A stretch of 31,110 nucleotides of DNA from Acidimicrobiaceae bacterium RAAP-2 (GCA_001443545.1 LMAD01000024.1:1-31110), one strand, 5' to 3'; shown: positions 7,603 to 14,579, counted from the first letter of the stretch. Numbers and translations: made by a program. Notes: generated by a model from the sequence alone, not told the origin.

Positions 7603-8247
7603 ATGCAATCGTCTACCGCCATGATCGCAGCGAAAGACGCCCTTCCCGGGCGATCGGAACCAATCACCGTTGATCGCAACCACCTGGTTTTCGCGACGAG
7701 CTTCGATGATCCAGTCGGGGAGGCCCACGAGGTCGCCTACGTGGCGATGGGTTGCTTCTGGGGGGCTGAGCGGACGTTCTACCGATTGGCCGGAGTGGTC
7801 TCGACAGCCGTCGGCTACCAGGGTGGCTTTACGCCCAATCCGACCTATCGCGAAGTGTGCACGGGGATGACGGGCCACGCCGAGTCAGTACGCATCGTGT
7901 TCGACCCGTCAGTGATCTCGTACGCCGCGCTGATCCGCGTCTTCTTCGAGGGTCACGATCCGACGCAGGGTAATCGTCAAGGCAATGACGTGGGTACCCA
8001 GTACCGCAGTGCGGTCTTCACCACGACTGACGCGCAGGCGTCAACCGCGCACGCCGTGGCTGAACGGTACGCCGACGAGCTGCGGGCGGCTGGCTTCGGG
8101 GCCATCACGACCGAGATCGCGCCGGCTGGCCCGTTCTACCTAGCCGAGGAGTATCACCAGCAGTACCTCGAGGCCAACCCCAACGGTTACTGCGGTATTG
8201 GCGGCACTGGCGTGAGCTGCCCGATTGGACTACTCGGGAGCGAGTGA
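7603..8247 (+). CDS. msrA: Peptide methionine sulfoxide reductase MsrA
   Basis: Repairs methionine-S-sulfoxide in oxidised proteins, using thioredoxin-type reductant in the cytoplasm. 214 residues, close to E. coli MsrA. Catalytic motif MGCFWGAERTFY with C51, then GVVSTAVGYQGG, NPTYREVCTGMTGHAE, and HDPTQGNRQGNDVGTQYRS, all family signatures. Resolving cysteines are C197 and C206 in the glycine-rich tail. The ATG at 7603 sits 6 bases after a TAATCT box and has no ribosome site; the first 40 residues are less conserved, so a later start (ATG 7621) is possible. It is divergent from a Fur-family regulator, which may tie it to metal or oxidative stress. Its last 61 bases overlap the convergent nitronate-monooxygenase-like gene. 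Confidence 0.95.
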   Translation: MQSSTAMIAAKDALPGRSEPITVDRNHLVFATSFDDPVGEAHEVAYVAMGCFWGAERTFYRLAGVVSTAVGYQGGFTPNPTYREVCTGMTGHAESVRIVFDPSVISYAALIRVFFEGHDPTQGNRQGNDVGTQYRSAVFTTTDAQASTAHAVAERYADELRAAGFGAITTEIAPAGPFYLAEEYHQQYLEANPNGYCGIGGTGVSCPIGLLGSE

Positions 8248-9200
8248 GCGAGCCGGGCGAGGATTGCGTTGGCGTCTGCGACGATGGTCGCGACGAGTTC
8301 CGCGGCCCCGACGAGTGTACTGATCGCGCCGACCGCCTGGCCGGCGGGAAACCCTTCGATGGCGGGATCGACCCCGGGCGTGGTTTCGTCGCCCCCGAGG
8401 TGGAAGGATCCGTCGGCCAGCGAAATGCCTAGTTGTTCGGGGAATGGCTTCAGCAGGGTCGGGTCGGCTGCGTATCGGTCGGTACGGTCATTGCGCAGCA
8501 CTCGCATCGTCTTGCCGGTGTAGGCCTTGGAGATGACGGTAGCGTCCTCGGCGCTCTCGAGTATCCGGTCTTTGAATCCTCGCACCGCTCGGGCCTCGGG
8601 GGTGGCGATGAACCTCGTCCCGATCCAAACCCCGTCCGCACCGAGGGCGAGTGCCGCGGCCAGGCCGCGACCGTCGAAGATACCCCCCGCGGCCACCACC
8701 GGGATTGACCCGCCTACGGCATCGACGATCAGCGGTACGAGTGGCATTGTCGCCACGGTGCCCGTGTGGCCACCGGCCTCGGTTCCTTGCGCGATCACGA
8801 CGTCACAGCCAGCGTCGAGGGCGCGTCGCGCGTGTTCCACCTTGCCGCACATGGAGATCACGCGCACGTGGTGGCGGTGACAGGTGTCGATGACCCGGTC
8901 GGGGACACCGAGTCCGGCGACGAACGCCGTAGCCCCGCCTTCGATGAGCAGGTCGACGTTTCGGTCGAGCGATTCGGGAAACGCGGTCAAGAGGTCGACG
9001 CCGAACGGTCGATTGGTCAGGGCACGAATAGCGGCGATCTCGGCGGCGAGTTCGTTGCTCGACATCGTGGAGGCGCCGAGACAGCCGAAGCCGCCCGCGC
9101 CCGAGACGGCGCCGGCCAACGCGCCGTAGGAGACGCCGCCCATGCCGGCGAGCATGATTGGGACATCGATATTCAGTAAGTGGGTCAAACGAGTCTGCAT
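8187..9200 (-). CDS. Nitronate monooxygenase family (2-nitropropane dioxygenase-like)
   Basis: FMN-binding TIM-barrel enzyme, 337 residues. Seen: VPIMLAGMGGVSYGALAGAVSGAGGFG at the N-terminus, CDVVIAQGTEAGGHTG, and VVAAGGIFDGRGLAAALALGADGVWIGTRF, the phosphate-binding part of the barrel. The family includes nitronate oxidases and FabK-type enoyl reductases; GGHTG in the middle favours the nitronate type, but the substrate is not certain. It is the last gene of a minus-strand trio, 26 bases behind nhaA. The 3' end runs 61 bases into convergent msrA, so the two transcripts could form antisense pairs. Confidence 0.88.
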   Translation of the reverse strand: MQTRLTHLLNIDVPIMLAGMGGVSYGALAGAVSGAGGFGCLGASTMSSNELAAEIAAIRALTNRPFGVDLLTAFPESLDRNVDLLIEGGATAFVAGLGVPDRVIDTCHRHHVRVISMCGKVEHARRALDAGCDVVIAQGTEAGGHTGTVATMPLVPLIVDAVGGSIPVVAAGGIFDGRGLAAALALGADGVWIGTRFIATPEARAVRGFKDRILESAEDATVISKAYTGKTMRVLRNDRTDRYAADPTLLKPFPEQLGISLADGSFHLGGDETTPGVDPAIEGFPAGQAVGAISTLVGAAELVATIVADANAILARLAHSLPSSPIGQLTPVPPIPQ

Positions 9201-9226
9201 GCTCTCCGTTCGTTGCGTTTCTGAAC

Positions 9227-10381
9227 TTACCGCGAGCGAGCGACTCGTCGGAGGAGCAGACCGCCGACGACGGCGGCGATGGCCGACGCGCTGACCAAAC
9301 CGAGCGTGAAGGCTCCGTACGTGCCGCTGGAAGTCGCGAAGAGCGCACGGGCGAACAGGAGTGGGACGGTGAAACCAATGGCGCAGAGGACCGCGCCAGC
9401 TCGGAGCAACGGCCCGGTGAGCGACGCTGGCGTGGGCAGACGCAGACGTCGCGCAAGGGCGACGCCGGCGGAGATGCCGACAACTTTACCGACGACGCGA
9501 ATCGCAATCATTGCGATGACGATTGTGATGGTATCGCCACGCCACCGCAGTTGGTTCCAGGAGATTCCGCACGAGACGAGGGCGTACAGCGGAAGAACGG
9601 TGGACACCGACCACCGACTGGTGGCACGTTCGAGGCGTGGGGCGATGACGTCGTCGTACGGTGCGAGGAGTCCCGCGATGACCCCCGCGAGTGCGGGCTC
9701 CACGTTTGCGACGGTCAAGCCGATCCAGAGACCCCCGAGGATCATGAGCCGGCGCGTGAGCGATGCGTGACGGCGCGCGAGGGCAAAACCGGCGACCGAG
9801 ACGGCCAACGCAACGACGAGGCCGACCAATCGGACGCTGGCGGCGCCGGTGACGGCGAGAGCGACGACGCTGAGGACATCGTCGGCCACCGCGAGCGAGA
9901 GCAAGAAGACCCGCAGGGTCGGTGGGAGGCCCCGGCCCACGAGGGAGAGGATGCCGAGCGTGAAGGCGATATCGGTGGCCATCGGGATTCCCCACCCGTG
10001 GCGCAACGCGGGGGTATGCGTTAGCAGTCCGGTAACGACGGCGAGTAGCGCCGTCGCGACCATCCCGCCGATTGCGGCGAGAATTGGAGCGGCCGCGTGG
10101 CGCGGGTGGGCTAGCGCCCCGCGTCGTCGCTCGCGGGCGAGCTCAAGTCCGACGCCAAAGAAGAAGATGGTCATGAGTATCGACGCCGCGACGTCGTGAG
10201 GGGAGCCGAGTCCGAAATCACGTGAGAGTCGATTCGTCCAGCCGATATTGATGATGCGTTCGTAGTTCGACGGTGCGACGAGCGACCAACCCAGCGCCAC
10301 CACGACGCCGACGGTCATGGTGATGGCGGGTGCGGCGTCGTGATCGAGGAGGTGCCCTCTCGGTGGCTTCGCGCCGATCAT
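9227..10381 (-). CDS. nhaA: Na+/H+ antiporter NhaA
   Basis: Exchanges cytoplasmic sodium for external protons in the membrane. 384 residues with about 11-12 membrane spans, normal for NhaA. The crossing region is clear: GWGIPMATDIAFTLGILSL (T136, D137), followed by RVFLLSLAVADDVLSV with the ion-binding pair D167-D168. FFFGVGLELARE and NVEPALAGVIAGLL are further family blocks. The ATG at 10381 lies 22 bases after the phosphatase stop, so the two are likely co-transcribed. Presence of NhaA fits an organism that meets salt or alkaline stress, but it is too widespread to define a habitat. Confidence 0.95.
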   Translation of the reverse strand: MIGAKPPRGHLLDHDAAPAITMTVGVVVALGWSLVAPSNYERIINIGWTNRLSRDFGLGSPHDVAASILMTIFFFGVGLELARERRRGALAHPRHAAAPILAAIGGMVATALLAVVTGLLTHTPALRHGWGIPMATDIAFTLGILSLVGRGLPPTLRVFLLSLAVADDVLSVVALAVTGAASVRLVGLVVALAVSVAGFALARRHASLTRRLMILGGLWIGLTVANVEPALAGVIAGLLAPYDDVIAPRLERATSRWSVSTVLPLYALVSCGISWNQLRWRGDTITIVIAMIAIRVVGKVVGISAGVALARRLRLPTPASLTGPLLRAGAVLCAIGFTVPLLFARALFATSSGTYGAFTLGLVSASAIAAVVGGLLLRRVARSR

Positions 10382-10403
10382 TTCAAGAACCTAATGGCGC
10401 AAA

Positions 10404-10889
10404 TCATCTGGATCCGAACTCGAGGCTCCGGCGTTCGATCAAGCACTGGCCTGCCTCGACCAGTACCGCGAGACAGTCGTCAAACTCTCGGTCTGATCCG
10501 TAGTACGGGTCGGCCACGTCGAGATCGAGGCCCGGGGTGAGGACGTTTCGGATCAAGAGCACTTCGGTGTGGGGGTTGGTTCGTCGAGCGAGCACATCGA
10601 GACGATGTTCACGCGTCATCACGAGCAGGAGGTCGTGTCGATCGATGTACGAGGTGTCGGCGAACGCGGCGTTCGTTCCCGGACCGGTGAACCCGGCCCG
10701 GTCGAGCGCGCGCCGCGCGCGCGGGTCCATTGGCGCCCCCTCGTGCCATCGGGCGGTGCCCGCACTCGAGACGACGACCATGGTACGGAGTTCCGGCGTC
10801 GTTCGGACCAGTTGGGTCAGGGCGACTTCACCCATCGGCGAGCGGCAGATATTGCCAGTGCAGATCACTCCGACGTGTAGTGGTGGCAT
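10404..10889 (-). CDS. Low-molecular-weight protein-tyrosine phosphatase
   Basis: Cytoplasmic phosphatase of the LMW-PTP family, 161 residues. The catalytic loop is at the very N-terminus: CTGNICRS with nucleophile C10 and R16. The general acid is in DVADPYYGSDREF near the end. ATG at 10889 is used because AGAAGG lies a few bases upstream and it opens just before the loop; the frame is open much further upstream (to 11165) but that part is not homologous. Relatives include PtpA and Wzb, and some arsenate reductases share the fold. It is first in the trio with nhaA and the nitronate-monooxygenase-like gene and divergent from the DUF3040 gene. Confidence 0.92.
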   Translation of the reverse strand: MPPLHVGVICTGNICRSPMGEVALTQLVRTTPELRTMVVVSSAGTARWHEGAPMDPRARRALDRAGFTGPGTNAAFADTSYIDRHDLLLVMTREHRLDVLARRTNPHTEVLLIRNVLTPGLDLDVADPYYGSDREFDDCLAVLVEAGQCLIERRSLEFGSR

Positions 10890-10935
10890 AAACCTTCTCG
10901 CTGGGAGCCCGGGCGCGAACTTGACGTGCGTACTT

Positions 10936-10958
10936 AGACGGTAAGACGGTACGATAAT
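10936..10958 (+). promoter_or_regulatory. Tandem 8-bp repeat and -10 box before the DUF3040 gene
   Basis: AGACGGTA occurs twice in a row (10936-10951), immediately followed by CGATAATT, in which GATAAT (10953-10958) is a good -10 box for the DUF3040 gene starting at 10982. A TTGACG at 10921 is too far away to serve as its -35. The tandem repeat sits where a -35 would be and could be a binding site for an activator. The region is shared with the divergent phosphatase gene. Confidence 0.35.
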
Positions 10959-10981
10959 TCCGAACACGGAAAGGGGAAGCG

Positions 10982-11368
10982 ATGCCACTGTCAGAGCACG
11001 AACAGCGTATTTTGGCCGAGCTTGAAGAGTCGCTTTCCAAGCAGGACCCCCGGTTCGCGAAGTCGGTTCGCGAGACGAACGTGTATTCGCACGGCGGCCG
11101 GCGCGTGCGCTGGGGCGCCGCGGGCTTCGTTCTCGGGTTAATCGTCCTCGTATTGTTCTTTTCACGATCGATCGTCGTTGGACTCGGTGGCGTTGCCCTG
11201 ATGTTCGTTTCGGCCATCGTCATCGAACGCAACGCTCGTTTGCTCGGTCGGGCGTCGTGGCAAGACCTCACTCGTCGCATCCATGGGGATGAGGCAAACA
11301 CGGCCGTGAGCCCACGGGCTCGGTCGATTCGCGACTGGTTGTCGCGTCAACGTAATAAAGACCAGTGA
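10982..11368 (+). CDS. DUF3040 small membrane protein
   Basis: 128 residues; the N-terminal MPLSEHEQRILAELEESLSK with QDPRFAKSVR is the hallmark of DUF3040, a family known almost only from actinobacteria and without an assigned function. Two membrane helices follow (about 45-60 and 63-80), then a basic cytoplasmic-looking tail with an RRIHGD segment. The ribosome site AAGGGGAAG lies directly upstream of the ATG. The stop overlaps the GTG start of the ROK kinase gene by 4 bases. Genes of this family are often found beside mraZ and the division cluster in actinobacteria, which fits its place here. Confidence 0.88.
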   Translation: MPLSEHEQRILAELEESLSKQDPRFAKSVRETNVYSHGGRRVRWGAAGFVLGLIVLVLFFSRSIVVGLGGVALMFVSAIVIERNARLLGRASWQDLTRRIHGDEANTAVSPRARSIRDWLSRQRNKDQ

Positions 11369-12240
11369 ACCCGTCGGGGGTCACGGAACACGTGACTTCG
11401 GTCCTCGCAGTTGATATCGGTGCGACCAAAGTGGATGCAGCGGTAGTTAATCCCGACGGGAGGTTTTATCGCCGCAGTCGTCTGCTCCTCGCCGATCAGG
11501 ATGAACTTGGTTCCGCAATGCTCGAGATGCTCCAGCGGATCGCAGCGGGAGTTGACGTGGTCGCCGTTGGTGTGGGTTGTGCGGGACCAATGTCCAACCA
11601 CGGTGAAACCGTCTCACCGGTCAATATCGCCCAGTGGCGCGAGTTCCCCCTTCGAGAGACGTTGCACCAGGGGTTGGGGTTAGAGGTGTACGTCGAGGGC
11701 GACGCGCGATCTCTGGCGTTGGCGGAGGGCGCCGTTGGCGCGGCCACCGGTGATGAGTCGTACCTGTCCATGGTGGTGTCATCGGGCATCGGTGGGGGGA
11801 TGGTCTTGAATGGCCGCCTCCTCGACGGCGACAGCGGAAACGCCGGTCACGTTGGCCACCTCACCGTCGTGCCGGGCGGACGGCTCTGTCAATGCCGAAG
11901 TCGCGGCTGCCTGGAGGCGGAAGCGTCTGGTATCGCCATCGAAGCCACGACGGGCAAGCCACCTCGAGAAGCCGATCGGTCGACCCGTCAGTACGTCGGC
12001 GCACTCGTCGGTCGCGCCGTCGGGACACTCGCGTCGGTATTGGACTTCACCAGGTGTTACGTTGCGGGATCGGTGGCGCTCGGCTTCGGCGATGACTTCT
12101 TTGAAGCGGCGAACAGGGCCGCGCGGGAGATCTCGACGATGCCGTACACCAGCGATTTGCGGATTGCGCGTTCAAAGCTCGACGCTGACGGCCCACTCCT
12201 AGGTGCGGCATTAGTGGGCTGGAGAGGGGGCGATTCGTGA
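11365..12240 (+). CDS. ROK-family sugar kinase (glucokinase-like)
   Basis: 291 residues, the size of ROK kinases. VLAVDIGATK (ATP phosphate loop, D17), GVGCAGPM, EGDARSLALAEG with catalytic D113, SSGIGGGMVLNGRLL, and the zinc region with GNAGHVGH (H162) and cysteines at 175, 177 and 182. The zinc motif reads CQCRSRGCLE, where most members have a CGCG.GCLE form, so the glycines are lost but the three cysteines are kept. Likely phosphorylates glucose or another hexose in the cytoplasm; the exact sugar is not certain. GTG start at 11365 overlaps the DUF3040 stop, and its own stop overlaps the next small gene. Confidence 0.9.
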   Translation: MNPSGVTEHVTSVLAVDIGATKVDAAVVNPDGRFYRRSRLLLADQDELGSAMLEMLQRIAAGVDVVAVGVGCAGPMSNHGETVSPVNIAQWREFPLRETLHQGLGLEVYVEGDARSLALAEGAVGAATGDESYLSMVVSSGIGGGMVLNGRLLDGDSGNAGHVGHLTVVPGGRLCQCRSRGCLEAEASGIAIEATTGKPPREADRSTRQYVGALVGRAVGTLASVLDFTRCYVAGSVALGFGDDFFEAANRAAREISTMPYTSDLRIARSKLDADGPLLGAALVGWRGGDS

Positions 12241-12491
12241 AACGGTGGTGGCCGCCGGGTTTTGGGCGCTATCTGATTACCCACCCGCGTGACGTGCCGT
12301 TGGTGGCGAGCGCCGCGTGGCCGATGCGCCGGAACCGATGGTGGAGTCGCCCACCTTTTCTGCCGCTACCCGACGACGCGTACTGGCGGTTCCGTCTGAC
12401 CACGTTCAACGGAGCGGGTGAGCAGCCACTTACCCCGATCGCCATCGTGGAAGCGGCGCGCTGGTCACGCTCGCAGCGGGGCGAAGGGTAG
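12237..12491 (+). CDS. Conserved-looking small W/P-rich protein, function unknown
   Basis: 84 residues from a GTG that overlaps the ROK kinase stop by 4 bases. Composition is unusual: two WW pairs (residues 4-5 and 35-36), WPPGFGRYLITHP near the start, PPFLPLPDDAYWRFRL in the middle, and a C-terminal VEAARWSRSQR. I recognise this pattern as an uncharacterised small protein that accompanies HNH and lipoate-ligase-like genes in actinobacteria, but I cannot name a family. No membrane helix or signal peptide is visible. The 4-base overlap upstream and the HNH gene 9 bases downstream argue that it is real. Confidence 0.75.
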   Translation: MKRWWPPGFGRYLITHPRDVPLVASAAWPMRRNRWWSRPPFLPLPDDAYWRFRLTTFNGAGEQPLTPIAIVEAARWSRSQRGEG

Positions 12492-12494
12492 GTT
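12489..12494 (+). promoter_or_regulatory. -10 box of the HNH gene (leaderless geometry)
   Basis: TAGGTT ends 6 bases before the ATG at 12501, the same spacing as at msrA and the Fur-family gene. It overlaps the last codon and the stop of the small W/P-rich gene. Its upstream GAAGGGTAGG could instead serve as a ribosome site, so leaderless start and ordinary operon translation both remain possible. Confidence 0.35.
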
Positions 12495-12500
12495 TGACTC

Positions 12501-13007
12501 ATGGGTCGCGTCTTGTTACTGAACGCCACCTTTGAGCCGCTCCAGTTGGTAAGTGAACGCCGTGCGGTGGTACTCGTCTTGGGCGGTCGAGCCGAACCAA
12601 TCGCGACTGAGGAGGACCCGCTGGTCTTCCGTTCGGCATCGGTCACGGTACCCATCCCCGCCATCGTCCGACTGAGCGAGATGGTGAAGCTGCCCACCAA
12701 GGTTCGAACGCCGCCGCTCACCCGCCGAGCGTTGTTGCTGCGAGACGGCTACCGCTGCGCCTATTGCCTCGAGCGAGCGGACACCATCGATCACGTCGTC
12801 CCGCGCAGTCGTGGCGGAGAACATACGTGGACCAATGTCGTCGCAGCCTGTCGGCGGCACAATATGCAAAAAGGTGACCGACTCCTCGAAGAACTGGGCT
12901 GGCGACTGCAGATCGAACCGCGGGTACCCGAGGGACTCTGGTGGCGATGGCGCTATCTGCCCGATTCGCACCCGCTGTGGGAGCCGTACCTGCCTCGCGC
13001 CTCGTGA
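12501..13007 (+). CDS. HNH endonuclease family protein
   Basis: 168 residues. The N-terminal MGRVLLLNATFEPLQLVSERRAVVLVL block is typical of a widespread bacterial HNH family often found in single copy on chromosomes. The HNH core has DGYRCAYCLERADTIDHVVPRSRGG: zinc cysteines C86 and C89, catalytic D97-H98, N112 in TNVVAACRRHN, then C117 and H120. The role is not established; such proteins may act in DNA repair, but that is not shown here. No restriction or phage genes are nearby, which argues against a homing or restriction function. The stop overlaps the next gene by 4 bases. Confidence 0.9.
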   Translation: MGRVLLLNATFEPLQLVSERRAVVLVLGGRAEPIATEEDPLVFRSASVTVPIPAIVRLSEMVKLPTKVRTPPLTRRALLLRDGYRCAYCLERADTIDHVVPRSRGGEHTWTNVVAACRRHNMQKGDRLLEELGWRLQIEPRVPEGLWWRWRYLPDSHPLWEPYLPRAS

Positions 13008-13675
13008 CCGCGACACTCGATTTCGTCGACGAACTCTACGACTATGACGCGGTACGTCGCATCACTGAGCCGACGGAGTTCGTGGTTCACGTCCAGCAGC
13101 CGACGGTGGTACTCGGTAGCCGCCAGCGGGCTTCGCTCCTGACCGAGGAGTTCCAATCGTCGGTCGCGCTCCGCCGGCGACGGGGCGGCGGCGGAATGGT
13201 GCTGCTTCAGCCCGAAGACTTGTGGGTCGATTGGTGGATCCCCGCCGACGACGCACGCTGGTCCCGCGATCTCCGTGACACCTCACATCGAGCGGGCGAC
13301 TGGTGGCGGACCGCTCTGGGCAATGACGTGGCCACGGATTTCGTCGTCCATTCTGGTCCGTTGGAGGTTGACAGTCGTTACGACGTGGTGTGTTTCGCGG
13401 GTCGCGGACCCGGCGAGGTCTTTGCGGATGGTCGCAAGGTGGTGGGGGTCACCCAATGGCGCGTGCGCGAGGGGGCGTTCGTCTCGACGGTGTTGCACGG
13501 GCATTCGACGCTCCCGCTGCTCGAGGGGCTCGTCGATCGTCCCGCCGGGCTGGCAGATGTTCTCGGGCACCACACCATCGAATCGCTCAAGATCGACGAT
13601 CCCGATGCCGTGGTTCGCCACCTCACGTCGATCGGCGGACCGTGGAGTACGCGTCATCTACTGCTCACCGACTGA
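13004..13675 (+). CDS. Lipoate-protein ligase A-like protein
   Basis: 223 residues from GTG 13004, which overlaps the HNH stop (GTGA). The biotin/lipoate ligase fold is shown by PTVVLGSRQ, ALRRRRGGGGMVLLQPEDLWVDWW (the arginine-glycine loop that binds the lipoyl-adenylate, 57-76), CFAGRGPGEVF and ADGRKVVGVTQWR with lysine K145, the expected catalytic lysine. It is shorter than E. coli LplA (about 340) and lacks its C-terminal accessory domain, like the stand-alone LplA/LipM-type transferases. The start codon could also lie upstream inside the HNH gene, but that part has no homology. Substrate could be lipoate or octanoate. Confidence 0.87.
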   Translation: MTATLDFVDELYDYDAVRRITEPTEFVVHVQQPTVVLGSRQRASLLTEEFQSSVALRRRRGGGGMVLLQPEDLWVDWWIPADDARWSRDLRDTSHRAGDWWRTALGNDVATDFVVHSGPLEVDSRYDVVCFAGRGPGEVFADGRKVVGVTQWRVREGAFVSTVLHGHSTLPLLEGLVDRPAGLADVLGHHTIESLKIDDPDAVVRHLTSIGGPWSTRHLLLTD

Positions 13676-14080
13676 ACACAGTCGGCTCGTCACTGCCAGT
13701 GACGGTCACACCGGCGACGGACGTCGGTCGAGTTTGAGCGATACCGCGCGACGGTAGCGCAACTCCACCCGAAGAAGAGGGCAGTCTCCGGTCACGCGGC
13801 AGACTGTCGCTCGACGCATCCATGTGCCTCCTACGGTCGTGGCGTTGGCGATGCGAGCCAAATTGTGACGGCGGCACATCTCGCTCCGTATCGAATGCCT
13901 CTCGTAGACGATCGATGGCTGCATTGTCGACTCCGTTGTGGTCGATCGAATTGATGGGATCGTCCGCGACGGACAACGTCGGGTGCGCCGCGACGTCATC
14001 CGTCGGTACCGCCACTAACGCTGGCTGGGGGCCAAGGTTCATCGGTCGAACGGGTCACGACGGGGTGACATCGTCCAGAA
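13676..14080. other. About 400 bases without a convincing gene
   Basis: Between the lipoate-ligase-like gene and the mraZ control region no frame has both a recognisable product and a start with a ribosome site. Two minus-strand frames are open (14042 to 13665, and 13999 to 13706); the second includes a peptide ending in a CRVTGDCPLLRVELRY segment that I do not recognise. GTCAC/GTGAC (14054-14069) and TACCG/CGGTA (13742-13756) are small inverted repeats. I looked for RNase P RNA and tmRNA signatures and did not see them. The stretch could hold a decayed gene, a small RNA or a long leader. Confidence 0.5.
13688..13704. terminator. 17-bp perfect palindrome after the lipoate-ligase-like gene
   Basis: CGTCACTG, a central C, then CAGTGACG: eight-base arms 12 bases after the TGA. 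As RNA it would fold into a tight hairpin with a 3-base loop, in the right place for a terminator of the upstream operon. There is no T-run after it, so termination would be non-classical, and a protein-binding operator is an equal possibility. Confidence 0.4.
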
Positions 14081-14082
14081 AG

Positions 14083-14137
14083 TGGTGCAATGAGGTGTTT
14101 AGTGGTGTAATGTGTCGCGAAGTGGGGGAAAGTGGTG
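14083..14137 (+). promoter_or_regulatory. Probable MraZ operator: six 10-bp-phased G-rich boxes
   Basis: The boxes begin every 10 bases: TGGTG at 14083, AGGTG at 14093, TGGTG at 14103, TGTCG at 14113, TGGGG at 14123 and TGGTG at 14133. Four match TGGKG exactly and the second and fourth are degenerate. MraZ proteins bind direct repeats of TGGGN-type boxes with 10-bp spacing just upstream of their own gene, so the position 23 bases before mraZ fits. The array surrounds the likely -10 box (TAATGT), which suggests repression of the whole division cluster by its first product. Confidence 0.75.
14108..14113 (+). promoter_or_regulatory. Likely -10 box of the mraZ/dcw promoter
   Basis: TAATGT lies within the MraZ box array, 47 bases before the GTG of mraZ, and predicts a transcription start near 14120. 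No strong -35 hexamer is found at the usual distance. The leader would then hold the last two boxes and the ribosome site AGGAGG at 14145-14150. Confidence 0.4.
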
Positions 14138-14159
14138 ACCCTATAGGAGGCGAAGAGGC

Positions 14160-14579
14160 GTGTTCGGGTTCGTTGGCCAGTTCCAGCACTCGCTGGATGC
14201 CAAGGGCCGTCTCATCCTGCCCGCGCGGTTCCGGCCCGAATTCGACCGCGGCGGCCACCTCAGTCCTAATACCGAGGGATGCGTTGCGCTTTGGACGCCG
14301 AGCGAGTTCGCGCGTCAGACCGAAGAACGACTGGCTCAGAGTCGTCGAGGCGGTGCGCAGGATCGCCAACAAGCGCGGTACTGGGCCGCGAATTCTTCAG
14401 ACGTCGAGTTCGATCGGCAAGGTCGCTTCGCGCTACCCGCGGTGATTCGCGAATACGGCGGTCTCAGCGATGACGTCCTCATCGTCGGTGCGCTCGACCA
14501 CGTCGAGTTATGGGATCCGAATCGTTACGCGGCCGCCGTGAGTCCGGCAGAACGGATATTTAAAGATGGTGGCGAGTGA
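14160..14579 (+). CDS. mraZ: Division/cell-wall cluster regulator MraZ
   Basis: 139 residues, the usual size. Two tandem AbrB-like swapped-hairpin repeats are marked by DAKGRLILPARFR (13-25) and DRQGRFALPAVIR (near 85-97), each with the D.xGR signature. It is a DNA-binding protein that represses the dcw cluster in other bacteria, by binding repeated G-rich boxes. Here such boxes lie just upstream. The GTG at 14160 has a strong ribosome site, AGGAGG, 9 bases before. It heads a run of tightly packed genes that appears to continue to ftsQ; the stop overlaps the likely GTG of rsmH. Confidence 0.95.
   Translation: MFGFVGQFQHSLDAKGRLILPARFRPEFDRGGHLSPNTEGCVALWTPSEFARQTEERLAQSRRGGAQDRQQARYWAANSSDVEFDRQGRFALPAVIREYGGLSDDVLIVGALDHVELWDPNRYAAAVSPAERIFKDGGE

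Noticed and set aside
9158..10024. 288-residue open frame on the plus strand opposite nhaA
   Set aside because: Highly charged, no hydrophobic core, and directly antisense to a well-supported membrane protein.
12501..13007. HNH gene as part of a restriction, phage or homing element
   Set aside because: No methyltransferase, integrase, terminase or intron features nearby, and the gene is embedded in tight overlaps with housekeeping-like neighbours.
13676..14080. RNase P RNA or tmRNA in the gap before mraZ
   Set aside because: The gap has a suitable length for rnpB, but I could not find the GAGGAAAGTCC-type or ACAGAA-type conserved segments on either strand.
14083..14137. CRISPR array or other spaced repeats
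   Set aside because: Units are 10 bp with no spacers of CRISPR size; position and sequence fit MraZ boxes much better.
13822..14445. 207-residue open frame across the mraZ control region and mraZ
   Set aside because: It overlaps the real mraZ in another frame and crosses the box array; no homology visible.
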